From: JAGQZY01 sp964588335
Lineage (GTDB): Bacteria; Bdellovibrionota; Bdellovibrionia; Bdellovibrionales; JAGQZY01
DNA: 64,000 nt
Reading direction: 5' to 3'
Assembly: GCA_964588335.1 (NCBI GenBank)
Contig: CAZPOV010000011.1
Coordinates: 1 to 64,000 of the forward strand
The notes under the pieces are model-generated. The model searched no databases, was not told where the DNA came from, and worked only from the letters and a program-made list of their open reading frames with translations. Positions 16,450-25,619 of the stretch are shown one piece after another. How positions within the stretch are numbered: the first letter of the stretch is position 1; each line of letters opens with the position of its first letter. The position numbers were made by a program, and so were the translations under genes.

Positions 16450-17907
16450 ATGAAAGCATTATTAACAATTGTGGCGCTACTGTTCGCAGTCAACGTGCAA
16501 GCGGCCGATGCCACTGGCTACTTGGTAAAATTGAAAAATTCAAGAAACATCCAAGCATTCGATTCGGAAATGAACCGTGCCGGTGTTGATTTAAAAGATT
16601 TGAATTTTAAAAATTGGGTTAAGCTGGATATCTCGGCGGAAGAGGCGGAGATGCTTCGTCAGCATCCTGACGTTGCCCATGTTGAAAAAAACATGGTTTT
16701 AAAATTACAAACCAACATTGAAGTTCACGATCCTATTTTACGCTCTCAAATTGAAGAGATGGCCGCTTACGAGCAATTGAGCGGAGCGCTTGCTCGTGGG
16801 GAAGACAATCCTGAGATTCCGTTAACTGTCACGGGTGGATCGGGCGCTGATCCTTTATGGAATAAGCAGTGGGGCATGCAAGACAATGACGTTAAAGGCG
16901 CTTGGAATGTTGCCGGCACCAAGGGAAGTGAAGATATTGTTGTCGCCGTTATTGATACGGGTGTCGACTACACTCACGAGGACCTTGTCGACAATATGTG
17001 GAGAAACCCGGGGGAGCTGGGCACTGATGCCAACGGAGTGAGTAAGGCCACCAATGGTATTGATGATGATGGCAACGGTTATATTGATGATGTTGTCGGT
17101 TGGGACTTCGGCCGTGATGACAATAAACCCTACGATCTTCATAAAACCGGATTTCAACTTCTATTGGGAGGAAACCCCGGGCACGGTACCCATGTGGCGG
17201 GCTGTGTGGCCGCGACCGGAGACAATGGTAAGGGAATTGCCGGTGTCGCTCCAAACGTGAAAATCATGGCCATGCGCTTTCTGACAGAAGAGGGGCAGGG
17301 AACCACAGAGGGTGCCATTGGTGCCATCAAATATGCGGTCGATAACGGTGCTCACATCCTGCAAAATTCATGGGGAAGTGAAGGCGATGGCGGCGATCAA
17401 GAAGCCAGCCAAGCTTTACAAGATGCCATTCAATATTCACTCGACAAAGGACGTTTGTTTGTGGCGGCGGCAGGCAATGGTCACCAGGGTGTGGGTTATG
17501 ACAATGATACCGATGCCAAGCCGGCTTACCCAGCTTCTTACCCGCACGAAAACATTATTTCGGTTGCAGCCACCGACGTGAACGATGCCTTGGGTGCATT
17601 TTCAAACTGGGGTCGAACCACTGTTGATATTGCGGCTCCTGGAGTGGCTGTGTTCTCAACGGTTCCCGATAACGTTTATCAAGACACCGTCATTGATATC
17701 CCAGGGTTGATTACCGCGACTTGGGATGGAACTTCGATGGCGGCTCCGCATGTGTCGGGGGCGGCGGCATTATATATGTCAAAGTACCCCAATGCGGACT
17801 GGAGAGAGGTGAAGCAGGCGATCCTAAGCAGTGCCACTCCAATCAATGCCATGCAAAACAAGTCTGTTTCAAATGGTAAATTAAATGTACGAAACTTAGT
17901 TCAGTAA
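16450..17907 (+). CDS. Secreted subtilisin-like serine protease (S8)
   Basis: A 485-residue exported protease. A signal peptide ends at about VNVQA|ADA, followed by an I9-like inhibitory propeptide (about 22-90; GYLVKLKNSRNIQAFDSEM, HVEKNMVL). The catalytic triad is clear: Asp169 (VIDTGVDYTHEDL), His245 (GHGTHVAG) and Ser429 (DGTSMAAPH), with the oxyanion Asn in AAAGNGH. PLWNKQWGMQ before the catalytic domain is usual for subtilases that digest bulk protein. No C-terminal anchor or sorting domain. GGGGG ribosome-binding site and a strong terminator downstream. In a predator this would suit prey protein digestion; that role is inferred. Confidence 0.95.
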   Translation: MKALLTIVALLFAVNVQAADATGYLVKLKNSRNIQAFDSEMNRAGVDLKDLNFKNWVKLDISAEEAEMLRQHPDVAHVEKNMVLKLQTNIEVHDPILRSQIEEMAAYEQLSGALARGEDNPEIPLTVTGGSGADPLWNKQWGMQDNDVKGAWNVAGTKGSEDIVVAVIDTGVDYTHEDLVDNMWRNPGELGTDANGVSKATNGIDDDGNGYIDDVVGWDFGRDDNKPYDLHKTGFQLLLGGNPGHGTHVAGCVAATGDNGKGIAGVAPNVKIMAMRFLTEEGQGTTEGAIGAIKYAVDNGAHILQNSWGSEGDGGDQEASQALQDAIQYSLDKGRLFVAAAGNGHQGVGYDNDTDAKPAYPASYPHENIISVAATDVNDALGAFSNWGRTTVDIAAPGVAVFSTVPDNVYQDTVIDIPGLITATWDGTSMAAPHVSGAAALYMSKYPNADWREVKQAILSSATPINAMQNKSVSNGKLNVRNLVQ

Positions 17908-17950
17908 ATTTGTGGTTCGGGGCCATTGGCCCCCGCCACTGAAGAGATAC

Positions 17951-17977
17951 AAGCCCACCTTTGGTGGGCTTTTTTTT
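17951..17977 (+). terminator. Rho-independent terminator after the subtilase gene
   Basis: AAGCCCACC pairs with GGTGGGCTT around a TTT loop, followed by a run of eight T. A smaller hairpin (GGGGCCATTGGCCCC, 17919-17933) precedes it. Confidence 0.9.
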
Positions 17978-18139
17978 GGCTGTGTGATCTTGTTATGAGG
18001 GGCTGTTGGCATTTCCTCGCTGGACTTTGGTTCGCTGGGCTCTCCTCCCTTAGTCTAAAAATCTTTGCTAAGAAAGCCGTAATTTTGAGTTGCACAATCC
18101 TTGGAGTTTTTCAAAACAAGATTTTGCTATGATGATGAG

Positions 18140-19204
18140 GTGTCAATATTCCAGCGTTTTTCAGTCGTACTCGCCCTAAGTTTCACTCTGTTCGGATGTG
18201 GTGCCGAAGCAGACAAAAACTCAATCCAAGATGGTCAAGAACTGCCTTTGATTGCCGAACAACCTTTGGTTCGTGAGCCTAGTAGTGTGCCGCAAATTTG
18301 TTCGGCTTTGGACTTCGATGACGTTTCCTGGCCCAGTGATTACGTGGCCGCCGATGAGATGGCGTTTGCATTGGGGATGAATATTACGGGCAGTTTCGAA
18401 GGACATGCGGGCTGGACCAACCTGTCCAATAACTTTGATGGTCAGGGTGTGAGCATGGGTATTCTCAATCAAAATTTAGGACAGGGAACTCTGCAACCAT
18501 TGCTTATCAATCTGCGCGACAATAATAAGTCTGTTTTAGAAAATGCCATGACCCCTTCAATGCTCGATTCGCTGCTTGGTATGTTGGAGAAGTGGGAGCG
18601 TTCGAGTGACTCGGTCACGGCCGTCTCGGCCTTGGGTGAGGCGACCACGCAATCAAGACGTTTGGTGCTGAACCAAGACCCCAATATAGACAAGAAGTAC
18701 GCCTACGCCGGGATTCAAACACGCAGCAATTCGGCCAGTGTTCGATGGGCGAAGAAAACATTATACACCGATTCAGCAGGTCGAAATTTTAAATCGGCTT
18801 GGAAAACGGCATTGAAAGAAATTGCCGGCCATCCCGACTATGTGTCTCAGCAGATTGAGGCGGCTCAGTATATCCACGATCGGGCTTTAGATTACAAAGG
18901 GCGCTTGGGTTGGAAGCAGTTGCGGGCGTATCTATTTCTATTTGATATCGTTGTTCAAAATGGAAGCTTAAAGGATAAGCATTTTGAAGAGTACGAAGAC
19001 TGGTTGGCCGAGCAAACCTCTCGAGTCACAGAAGAAGAGCAAATGCTTGAAATGCTTGAGATTCGTATCAAAGACGTGATTCCCAAATGGGCCAAAGATG
19101 TTCGCTCTCGCAAGCAAACTGTGATCTTAGGATCGGGATTTGTTCACGGTGAGGATCGCAATCTCCCCGTCGAGTACTGTTATGATCCGATTTTCAAATA
19201 TTAA
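18140..19204 (+). CDS. Lipoprotein with lysozyme/chitosanase-like domain
   Basis: About 354 residues. The start is uncertain: GTG at 18140 gives a compact lipoprotein signal (SVVLALSFTLFGCGAEAD), while TTG at 18101 adds 13 residues. The Cys in LFGC would be lipidated. The mature domain contains MNITGSFEGHAGWTNLSNN followed by FDGQGVSMGILNQNLGQG, a pattern I know from bacterial proteins with a predicted lysozyme-like or GH46-like fold, where the Glu in SFEG and the Asp in FDGQG would be catalytic candidates. The C-terminal part is helical. A wall-cleaving role is plausible but unproven. It follows the secreted protease in the same direction, after a terminator. Confidence 0.6.
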   Translation: MSIFQRFSVVLALSFTLFGCGAEADKNSIQDGQELPLIAEQPLVREPSSVPQICSALDFDDVSWPSDYVAADEMAFALGMNITGSFEGHAGWTNLSNNFDGQGVSMGILNQNLGQGTLQPLLINLRDNNKSVLENAMTPSMLDSLLGMLEKWERSSDSVTAVSALGEATTQSRRLVLNQDPNIDKKYAYAGIQTRSNSASVRWAKKTLYTDSAGRNFKSAWKTALKEIAGHPDYVSQQIEAAQYIHDRALDYKGRLGWKQLRAYLFLFDIVVQNGSLKDKHFEEYEDWLAEQTSRVTEEEQMLEMLEIRIKDVIPKWAKDVRSRKQTVILGSGFVHGEDRNLPVEYCYDPIFKY

Positions 19205-19312
19205 ATCCTAATCTTACAATTCTAAAAAAGCCTAGTTTTTTGTTCAAGTCTCATTAAACCATTCTCAAGCTTCTAATGAAAATTATTATCAATTTTTACC
19301 CTCTCTAAGATT

Positions 19313-19340
19313 TTGACAGGCTATGCAAAGTGCCCCATTT
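19313..19340 (+). promoter_or_regulatory. Possible sigma-32-type promoter of the nuo operon
   Basis: TTGACA at 19313-19318, 14 nt, then CCCCATTT at 19333-19340. The known sigma-32 -10 element is CCCCATnT. It lies about 73 bp before nuoB. A second TTGACT at 19340-19345 offers a sigma-70 alternative. The similarity to the site before clpB is notable. Confidence 0.4.
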
Positions 19341-19412
19341 GACTTGATATTTCGCCATTTTAAAGGGATGACAGAGGCAATGAAAACTTGCTGAGAATGA
19401 GGAGCACTGGGA

Positions 19413-19961
19413 ATGGCACAATCAAACCCTTTACCGGCCAATCAAGACATCGATGAACTTTCGAAGTCTTTTGCGTTTACCACCAAGCTCGATGATCTCG
19501 TGGCCTGGGGTCGAAAAAATTCATTGTGGCCGATGCCATACGGAACCGCTTGTTGTGGAATTGAATTAATGTCCGTGATGGGGCCAAAATATGATTTGGC
19601 TCGCTTTGGGGCCGAGGTGGTTCGTTTTTCACCGAGGCAGGCCGATCTCCTATTAGTCGCGGGCACAATCACTGAAAAGATGGGACCTATTTTGGTCAAT
19701 ATTTATGAACAGATGCTCGAGCCCAAGTACGTCATTTCCATGGGGGCCTGCGCCAGTTCGGGTGGTTTTTATCGGGCTTACCATGTGATGCAAGGAATTG
19801 ATCGAGTGATACCTGTGGACGTTTATGTTCCAGGTTGTCCTCCCACTCCCGAGGCCGTCCTTGATGGAGTGATAGCTTTACAGAAAATGATCGCGGACCA
19901 TAAGCCAAGACCTTGGCGAGACAACTGGGTGAATCCATATGAACAAAGTGCAAAATACTAA
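19413..19961 (+). CDS. nuoB: NADH-quinone oxidoreductase subunit B
   Basis: A 182-residue protein of the complex I Q-module that holds cluster N2, the last iron-sulphur centre before quinone. Ligand motifs are present: the adjacent Cys pair Cys47/Cys48 (GTACCGIELM), ISMGACASSGGFY and VPGCPPTPE. Length is normal. GAGGAG ends 13 bp before the ATG and GGGA lies nearer. Its end overlaps the start of nuoCD by 23 bp, so the operon is tightly coupled. There is no nuoA in front of it. Confidence 0.97.
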   Translation: MAQSNPLPANQDIDELSKSFAFTTKLDDLVAWGRKNSLWPMPYGTACCGIELMSVMGPKYDLARFGAEVVRFSPRQADLLLVAGTITEKMGPILVNIYEQMLEPKYVISMGACASSGGFYRAYHVMQGIDRVIPVDVYVPGCPPTPEAVLDGVIALQKMIADHKPRPWRDNWVNPYEQSAKY

Positions 19962-21630
19962 CTTAAAAGCGGATCTCGAAACACAATTCAAGTCAGAGTC
20001 GCCTCAGTGGAATTGGACGCAGTCTTACGGCGCTGAAATTCTAGAAATTCCAGCCGGGCACGTTCTCTCTGTCTTTGGTTTTCTAAAGAGTTCAGGAAAT
20101 TTTGATTTCCTTATGGACATTACGGCGGTGGACTATCCGGGCCGCGAAAAGCGTTTCGAAGTGGTTTATGAACTTCTAAACACAACAAGCTTCCAGCGCC
20201 TTCGAATCAAAGTTCTTTTGGGACTTGAAGAAGAGGTTCCCACTTTAACAAAAATTTGGAAAGGGGCCGATTGGTTTGAGCGCGAAGTCTATGACATGTT
20301 CGGTATCAAATTCACTGGTCACTTAAACATGCGTCGTATTCTGACTCACCATCAATTCGTCGGTCATCCCTTGCGCAAAGACTACGATGCCGATCACCAA
20401 CAGCCTTGCGACACGCCGTTGCCGATTCATTTCGACAACGACCCCGATTATAAAGAGTCTGATGAAGAAGGTTTGGTGGCTTTGAATATCGGTCCCTCTC
20501 ATCCCGCCACCCATGGAACTCTGCGGGTGATGGCTGAATTGAAAGGCGAGTACATCAACCGAGCCAATGTTGAGCTTGGTTATCTGCACCGGTGTTTTGA
20601 AAAAATGGCCGAGACCCACGAATACAATCAAGTGATTCCTTACACCGATCGTTTGAATTACTGTTCGGCGCCGATCAACAACGTCGGTTATTGCAAAGCG
20701 GTTGAAAAATTGTTGGATGTGGAAATTCCACCCAAAGCCCAAGCGATTCGTGTGGTGCTCTGTGAGTTGTCTCGGTTCATCGATCATGTGGTGTGTATTG
20801 GCGCCAACGCCGTTGACCTTGGTGCTTTAACCGGGTTCTTTCACCTTTTCTCTTTACGTGAAAAAGTTTACACGCTTTTTGAAAAACTTTGTGGAGCTCG
20901 CCTAACAGTCTCAATGACTCGGGTGGGGGGAATGGCGCAAGACCCTCCAGAGGGATGGTATGACGACGTTCTAGAAACTTGCAAAGAGCTGCGCCAAGGT
21001 GTGGCCAACATCGAAAGACTTTTAAGCCGTAATAAAATCTGGTTACAAAGAACGGTGGGAGTCGGTGCGATTTCAGCAGAAGACGCTATTGAATGGGGCT
21101 ACACAGGACCGTGTTTACGAGCCGCTGGTGTGCCAATGGATCTGCGCAAAGATCAGCCTTATTATATGTATGACCAGTTGGACTTTGATGTCCCTATTGG
21201 TTCGACCGGTGATGTTTATGAAAGATATTTGGTTCGTATCGAAGAGATGAAGCAATCGGTAAAAATTGTCGAGCAGGTTTGTAAAAACATTCCTGAAGGC
21301 GACTACACCATTCGCGATAAGCGCATTGTGTTGCCGGAAAAGAAAGATGTTTACGGAAATATCGAAGGTTTGATGAACCATTTTATGTTGGTGATCAACG
21401 GTATTCGACCGCCAGCCGGTGAAGTCTATGACTATACTGAGGCGGCGAATGGCGAACTTGGATTTTATTTGGTCAGCGATGGCAGTGGCGCTCCCTATCG
21501 GTTGAAAGTGCGTCCACCCTGTTTTGCCATTTATCAATCCTTCCCGGGACAAATTCAGGGGGGCTTGGTGGCCGATGTTATTGCGATTTTAGGAAGTATG
21601 AATCTGATTGCTGGCGAATTGGATCGTTAG
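19939..21630 (+). CDS. nuoCD: NADH-quinone oxidoreductase subunit C/D fusion
   Basis: A 563-residue fusion. Residues about 1-165 are NuoC (FDFLMDITAVDYPGREKRF, then the signature WFEREVYDMFGIKFTGH and HPLRKDY). Residues about 180-563 are NuoD (NIGPSHPATHGTLRV, ELGYLHRCFEKMAE, RVGGMAQDPPEGW), which shapes the quinone pocket; the conserved His pair HPATHG is present. Such fusions are known from enterobacteria and some other lineages. The start overlaps the end of nuoB; nuoE follows after 9 bp. Confidence 0.97.
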   Translation: MNKVQNTNLKADLETQFKSESPQWNWTQSYGAEILEIPAGHVLSVFGFLKSSGNFDFLMDITAVDYPGREKRFEVVYELLNTTSFQRLRIKVLLGLEEEVPTLTKIWKGADWFEREVYDMFGIKFTGHLNMRRILTHHQFVGHPLRKDYDADHQQPCDTPLPIHFDNDPDYKESDEEGLVALNIGPSHPATHGTLRVMAELKGEYINRANVELGYLHRCFEKMAETHEYNQVIPYTDRLNYCSAPINNVGYCKAVEKLLDVEIPPKAQAIRVVLCELSRFIDHVVCIGANAVDLGALTGFFHLFSLREKVYTLFEKLCGARLTVSMTRVGGMAQDPPEGWYDDVLETCKELRQGVANIERLLSRNKIWLQRTVGVGAISAEDAIEWGYTGPCLRAAGVPMDLRKDQPYYMYDQLDFDVPIGSTGDVYERYLVRIEEMKQSVKIVEQVCKNIPEGDYTIRDKRIVLPEKKDVYGNIEGLMNHFMLVINGIRPPAGEVYDYTEAANGELGFYLVSDGSGAPYRLKVRPPCFAIYQSFPGQIQGGLVADVIAILGSMNLIAGELDR

Positions 21631-21639
21631 AGGTAAAAA

Positions 21640-22113
21640 ATGTTTGAGTTGTCTGCAGATGGAAAAGAATTTGTGAAAAAGGAACTGGCCCGCTACGAAA
21701 CGGTGGAGTCCGCGATTATTCCCTCTCTCTATCAAGTGCAAAAGGAAAACGGTGGCTGGGTCTCTGAAGACGCGATCGCCCATTTGAGCGACCTTATGGG
21801 AATTCCCGAAGCTCGGATCAACGAGGTTTTCCATTTCTACACGATGTTCAACAAAAAGCCGGTGGGTAAGTATCATGTGCAGGTGTGTTGCAACGTCGCC
21901 TGTGCCATGGCAGGAACTCGAGAGATGACGGACATGTTCCTTGATGAGCATAATGTCAAAGAGGGTGAAATGACCGAAGACGGTCGCTTTACCTTCACCC
22001 GGGTCGAGTGCCTTGGAGCTTGTGATAAGGCTCCGATGATGCAAGTGAATGAAGATTATTATGAAGATTTAACGCCCGAGTCGGCGCGCAACTTGTTAAG
22101 GGATCTGAAGTAA
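21640..22113 (+). CDS. nuoE: NADH-quinone oxidoreductase subunit E
   Basis: A 157-residue 2Fe-2S protein of the NADH-oxidising module. The thioredoxin-like domain carries the N1a ligands: VCCNVACAMAG and ECLGACDKAPMMQ. The N-terminal helical part (VESAIIPSLYQVQKENGGW) is normal. Its final A is the first base of nuoF's ATG (TAATG overlap). Confidence 0.96.
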   Translation: MFELSADGKEFVKKELARYETVESAIIPSLYQVQKENGGWVSEDAIAHLSDLMGIPEARINEVFHFYTMFNKKPVGKYHVQVCCNVACAMAGTREMTDMFLDEHNVKEGEMTEDGRFTFTRVECLGACDKAPMMQVNEDYYEDLTPESARNLLRDLK

Positions 22114-23387
22114 TGGAAGTGAAAATTCTAACCGAACATTATGACGATGATAATTTTAGAACTTTAGAAGGTTATAAAGCCAAAGGTGGCTACGCCGAGC
22201 TTGAAAAAGCCTTTAAAATGAAACCGGAAGACATTGTCGCAGAGGTTAAAGCTTCAGGGCTGCGTGGCCGAGGCGGAGCCGGATTCCCGACCGGTGTGAA
22301 GTGGGGATTTTTGCCAAACAACGGCGAGACTCGTTACCTTCTTTGTAATGCTGACGAAGGTGAGCCCTGTACTTTTAAAGACCGTATGATGATGGAACGA
22401 GCGCCGCACCAGTTGATTGAGGGCATGATTATTTCAGCCTTCGCCATATCATCTCCGAAAAGTTACATTTATATTCGCGGTGAGTACGTCTACGCGGCGA
22501 AAGTTGTGGAGAAGGCGATCAAGGAGGCCTACGATGCTGGCCTTTTAGGAAAAAATATCATGGGCAGTGGATTCGACCACGACATGGACATTTACTTAGG
22601 AGCGGGAGCTTACATTTGCGGTGAAGAGACCGGGATGATTTCTTCTCTGGAGGGTAAAAAAGGTCAACCCAAGTTAAAACCTCCATTTCCAGCGGTGCAA
22701 GGTTATTTAAAAAAACCAACCATCGTTAACAATGTGGAAACTTTGGCGGCTGTTAAGTACATCATTCGCGATGGTGCCGAGGCCTACAAAAAACACGGCA
22801 CCGAAAAATCGGCTGGGACTAAATTATTCTCTGTCGCCGGAGACGTGAATAAGCCAGGAAACTATGAAGTTCCACTGGGTTACCCGTTAATGGACCTGAT
22901 CAATAACGAGTGTGGCGGAATGAAAGGCGGGGAGCTTAAAGCGGCGATTCCAGGAGGAACCTCAGCTCCGATCATCACCGCCGAAGAAATTAAAAAAGCG
23001 ACTCTTGATTATGAGTGTTTGGCCGAGATGGGAACCATGTTGGGCTCAGGCTCCATCGTTATCATGAACGATAAGCGTTGTATGGTCGACATGCTTAAAG
23101 TGATCTCCCATTTTTATCATCATGAATCCTGTGGTCAGTGCACCCCTTGCCGTGAAGGAACCGGCTGGCTCCATAAATTGGTGGGCAGCGTTGTCGAGGG
23201 AACAGCCAAAGAGACTGATATTGATTTGTTGTGTGAAGTGGCTAACAAGATGAAGGGGCGCACCATCTGTGCTTTATCGGATGCGGCCGCTCTTCCTGTT
23301 TTGGGTATTGTTCCCAAGTTTCGTGACGAGTTTCAGTTCTTCATCCGAGAAGGTTATTCTAAAGTTAAAGGACAGGCCCATGCTTAA
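22113..23387 (+). CDS. nuoF: NADH-quinone oxidoreductase subunit F
   Basis: A 424-residue flavoprotein that binds NADH and FMN and holds cluster N3. The nucleotide-binding glycine-rich motif is RGRGGAGFPTGVKW; the FMN region reads CNADEGEPCTFKDR and YICGEETG; the 4Fe-4S ligands are in ESCGQCTPCREGTGWL plus a later Cys (GRTICALSDA). All are complete. It overlaps nuoE by one base at the start and nuoG by 8 bp at the end. Confidence 0.97.
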   Translation: MEVKILTEHYDDDNFRTLEGYKAKGGYAELEKAFKMKPEDIVAEVKASGLRGRGGAGFPTGVKWGFLPNNGETRYLLCNADEGEPCTFKDRMMMERAPHQLIEGMIISAFAISSPKSYIYIRGEYVYAAKVVEKAIKEAYDAGLLGKNIMGSGFDHDMDIYLGAGAYICGEETGMISSLEGKKGQPKLKPPFPAVQGYLKKPTIVNNVETLAAVKYIIRDGAEAYKKHGTEKSAGTKLFSVAGDVNKPGNYEVPLGYPLMDLINNECGGMKGGELKAAIPGGTSAPIITAEEIKKATLDYECLAEMGTMLGSGSIVIMNDKRCMVDMLKVISHFYHHESCGQCTPCREGTGWLHKLVGSVVEGTAKETDIDLLCEVANKMKGRTICALSDAAALPVLGIVPKFRDEFQFFIREGYSKVKGQAHA

Positions 23388-24948
23388 GTGCAAAATTAAT
23401 GGCAAAGAAGTTGAAGTTGAAGAAGGCACCTCAATTATTGAAGCCTTTAAAAAAGCCGATCAGGATATTGCCCACTATTGCTGGCACCCCGGACTCAGTG
23501 TGGCTGGAGTTTGTCGCCTTTGCATGGTCGAAATCGAAGGCAATCCAAGACTGCAAATTGCCTGCAACACTCCTGTGACTGAGGGCATGGTGGTTACTAA
23601 CCAAAGTGAGATGGTGAAAGACGCGGTCAAATGGGGTCTCGATTTTCATTTGATCAATCACCCGCTGGATTGTCCGATTTGTGACCAAGCCGGTGAATGC
23701 GGTTTGCAAGATCAGTACATGCAGTTTGGCCGTTACGATTCTGAAATGGGTCAGCCGAAAGTCAAAAAGAAAAAAGTTGTGGACCTTGGTTCGAAAATCG
23801 TTTTGGATTCTGAGCGCTGTATTCTTTGTTCTCGTTGTGTGCGTTTTACTGAAGAAGTGTCTAAGACCAATGAGCTTGGAATCTTCAATCGTGGCGATCA
23901 TTCGGAGATTGGCACTTACGCTGGAAAACCGCTGGAGAACGATTACTCCGTCAATACGGTTGATATTTGCCCGGTCGGTGCTCTAACATCGAAAGAGTTC
24001 CGTTTCCGACAACGAGTTTGGTTTTTAAAGGACAAGCCGTCTGTTTGTACGGGATGTTCCACAGGCTGTCATGTCGACGTCTATTTCAATAAAGAAGGTT
24101 TGTGGCGAGTCAAACCCAGATACTCGGAAGTCAACGGGTACTGGATGTGTGATGAAGGTCGAAAGATTTTTAAATCCACCAATGTCATGACCACAGAGTT
24201 TGTTGGTGAGCGTGATGATAACAAAAAACGAGCCATCAAAAAAGAAAACCGTCTGACTCAAGCGATTCATAAAGAAAATGGTAAAACTGTTTACAAGACG
24301 GCCCTGGACTCGTTGGGGCAGTTGCGGGAAAAAATGAGCGGTGTCAAAAAAGCGGCTTTGGTTTTAACCGGGCAGTACACCTCCGAAGAATACAATGACT
24401 TGCTTGGCTTTTGGAAAGGCAAGTTTGGCACGGACAACGTTTATCACTGGATCAATCATGAGAATCAAATGAATGAATTTGATGGGTTGTTGATTCGTGG
24501 AGATAAAAATCCGAACACCAAAGGTTTACAACAGGCTTTAGAAAAGGCAAGAATCACTGCTAAAAAAGATGTAACAAGTATTAAGGATATGGATCTTGTG
24601 GTGGTTGCTGGTCCTGAGAACACTTGGACCTTTGACGATATCCCAAGTGTGGCACAGGCCTTGGCGAACAATAAATTGGTGGTTTGGATGTCAGCCACCC
24701 ATGTCGAACCCGCGGAGCAAGCCGGTGGGGCTTTTCACTTTTTACCAGTGAAGACTTTTGCCGAAAAGTCGGGGACTTTTGTCAACTTTGAAGGGAAAGA
24801 GCAGAAGTTCGAAAAAGTCGATATCTTTGTCGAACAGGCTTTAAGCCTTTCGGAAATCACCACCGTCTTAAAAGGTGACTTTGTTAATTTAGATCCTGTG
24901 AATCAGACTGAAAGAATTCACAATGAATTCGTACATGAGAGAGGATAG
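23380..24948 (+). CDS. nuoG: NADH-quinone oxidoreductase subunit G, short form
   Basis: The start at 23380 (MLKCKINGKEVEVEEG) is chosen because it opens the ferredoxin domain and overlaps the nuoF stop; the frame runs further upstream but only as a nuoF shadow. At 522 residues it is well below the common 700-900. All cluster sites are seen: N1b (HYCWHPGLSVAGVCRLC, CNTPV), N5 with its His ligand (HPLDCPICDQAGECGLQ), N4 (CILCSRCVRF, DICPVGAL) and the N7-type motif (CTGCSTGC and MCDEG) found in only some complexes I. The molybdopterin-like C-terminal domain is shortened, so the protein has kept the wires but lost much of the structural tail. Confidence 0.93.
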   Translation: MLKCKINGKEVEVEEGTSIIEAFKKADQDIAHYCWHPGLSVAGVCRLCMVEIEGNPRLQIACNTPVTEGMVVTNQSEMVKDAVKWGLDFHLINHPLDCPICDQAGECGLQDQYMQFGRYDSEMGQPKVKKKKVVDLGSKIVLDSERCILCSRCVRFTEEVSKTNELGIFNRGDHSEIGTYAGKPLENDYSVNTVDICPVGALTSKEFRFRQRVWFLKDKPSVCTGCSTGCHVDVYFNKEGLWRVKPRYSEVNGYWMCDEGRKIFKSTNVMTTEFVGERDDNKKRAIKKENRLTQAIHKENGKTVYKTALDSLGQLREKMSGVKKAALVLTGQYTSEEYNDLLGFWKGKFGTDNVYHWINHENQMNEFDGLLIRGDKNPNTKGLQQALEKARITAKKDVTSIKDMDLVVVAGPENTWTFDDIPSVAQALANNKLVVWMSATHVEPAEQAGGAFHFLPVKTFAEKSGTFVNFEGKEQKFEKVDIFVEQALSLSEITTVLKGDFVNLDPVNQTERIHNEFVHERG

Positions 24949-24950
24949 TT

Positions 24951-25487
24951 ATGGCCGTTGTTAAAGTTCAAAAACCGAATGTGAACAGTCTTTGGTATTT
25001 ACCGGGGATTTTCTCTGGAATGGGCTTCACTTTCAGCACCATGTTGAAAAACCTTTTTAATAAAAAGAAAATGGCGACCCTTAATTATCCAGAGCAAAAA
25101 TATGAATACTCCGCTCGTTTCAAGGGAAACCATGTTTTAACAGTCAAAGAAGATGGCGATATTCGCTGTACGGCTTGTATGCTGTGTGCGACAGCGTGTC
25201 CGGCGGACTGTATTACCATTGTTGCCTCAGAAGATGAGGACCCCAGTGTTGAGAAGTATCCCATTAACTACGAGATCGACATGCTCCGTTGCGTGTTCTG
25301 TGGTTATTGCGAGGAGGCTTGTCCGGTCGATGCCATCCGCATGGGGCCTGAGTGGCAAACTCCAGGAAACAATGGCGACAATTTTGTTTATGACATTCGC
25401 CACCTGGCTTACCGTGAGAACCTTAACGACGGTAAAGGTGTTCCCTCGGTGGTCTCTGATAAAGATCGTCATAAAATGGGAATCTAA
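24951..25487 (+). CDS. nuoI: NADH-quinone oxidoreductase subunit I
   Basis: A 178-residue protein with two 4Fe-4S motifs (CTACMLCATACPADC and CVFCGYCEEACPVDA), which hold N6a and N6b and connect NuoG to NuoB. The N-terminal amphipathic segment lies against the membrane arm. It starts two bases after nuoG. In most operons nuoH lies between G and I; here neither H nor A, J, K, L, M, N is present, so the membrane arm must be encoded elsewhere. Confidence 0.96.
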   Translation: MAVVKVQKPNVNSLWYLPGIFSGMGFTFSTMLKNLFNKKKMATLNYPEQKYEYSARFKGNHVLTVKEDGDIRCTACMLCATACPADCITIVASEDEDPSVEKYPINYEIDMLRCVFCGYCEEACPVDAIRMGPEWQTPGNNGDNFVYDIRHLAYRENLNDGKGVPSVVSDKDRHKMGI

Positions 25488-25619
25488 TTTTTCTTAACAC
25501 GGAATCAACAAGTCAGAACTTGATAGGGGTCGTCGATGGCAAGGGCGGCTCTCAACAGACTTGTTGATGTCTATTTTAGATCAAAACAAAAAACAATTCC
25601 TTGGACTAATGATCAGCCA

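Noticed and set aside
20323..23901. Several minus-strand reading frames of about 145-156 codons inside nuoCD, nuoE and nuoG
   Set aside because: They lie opposite well-conserved nuo genes, have no ribosome-binding sites and look like codon-bias shadows.
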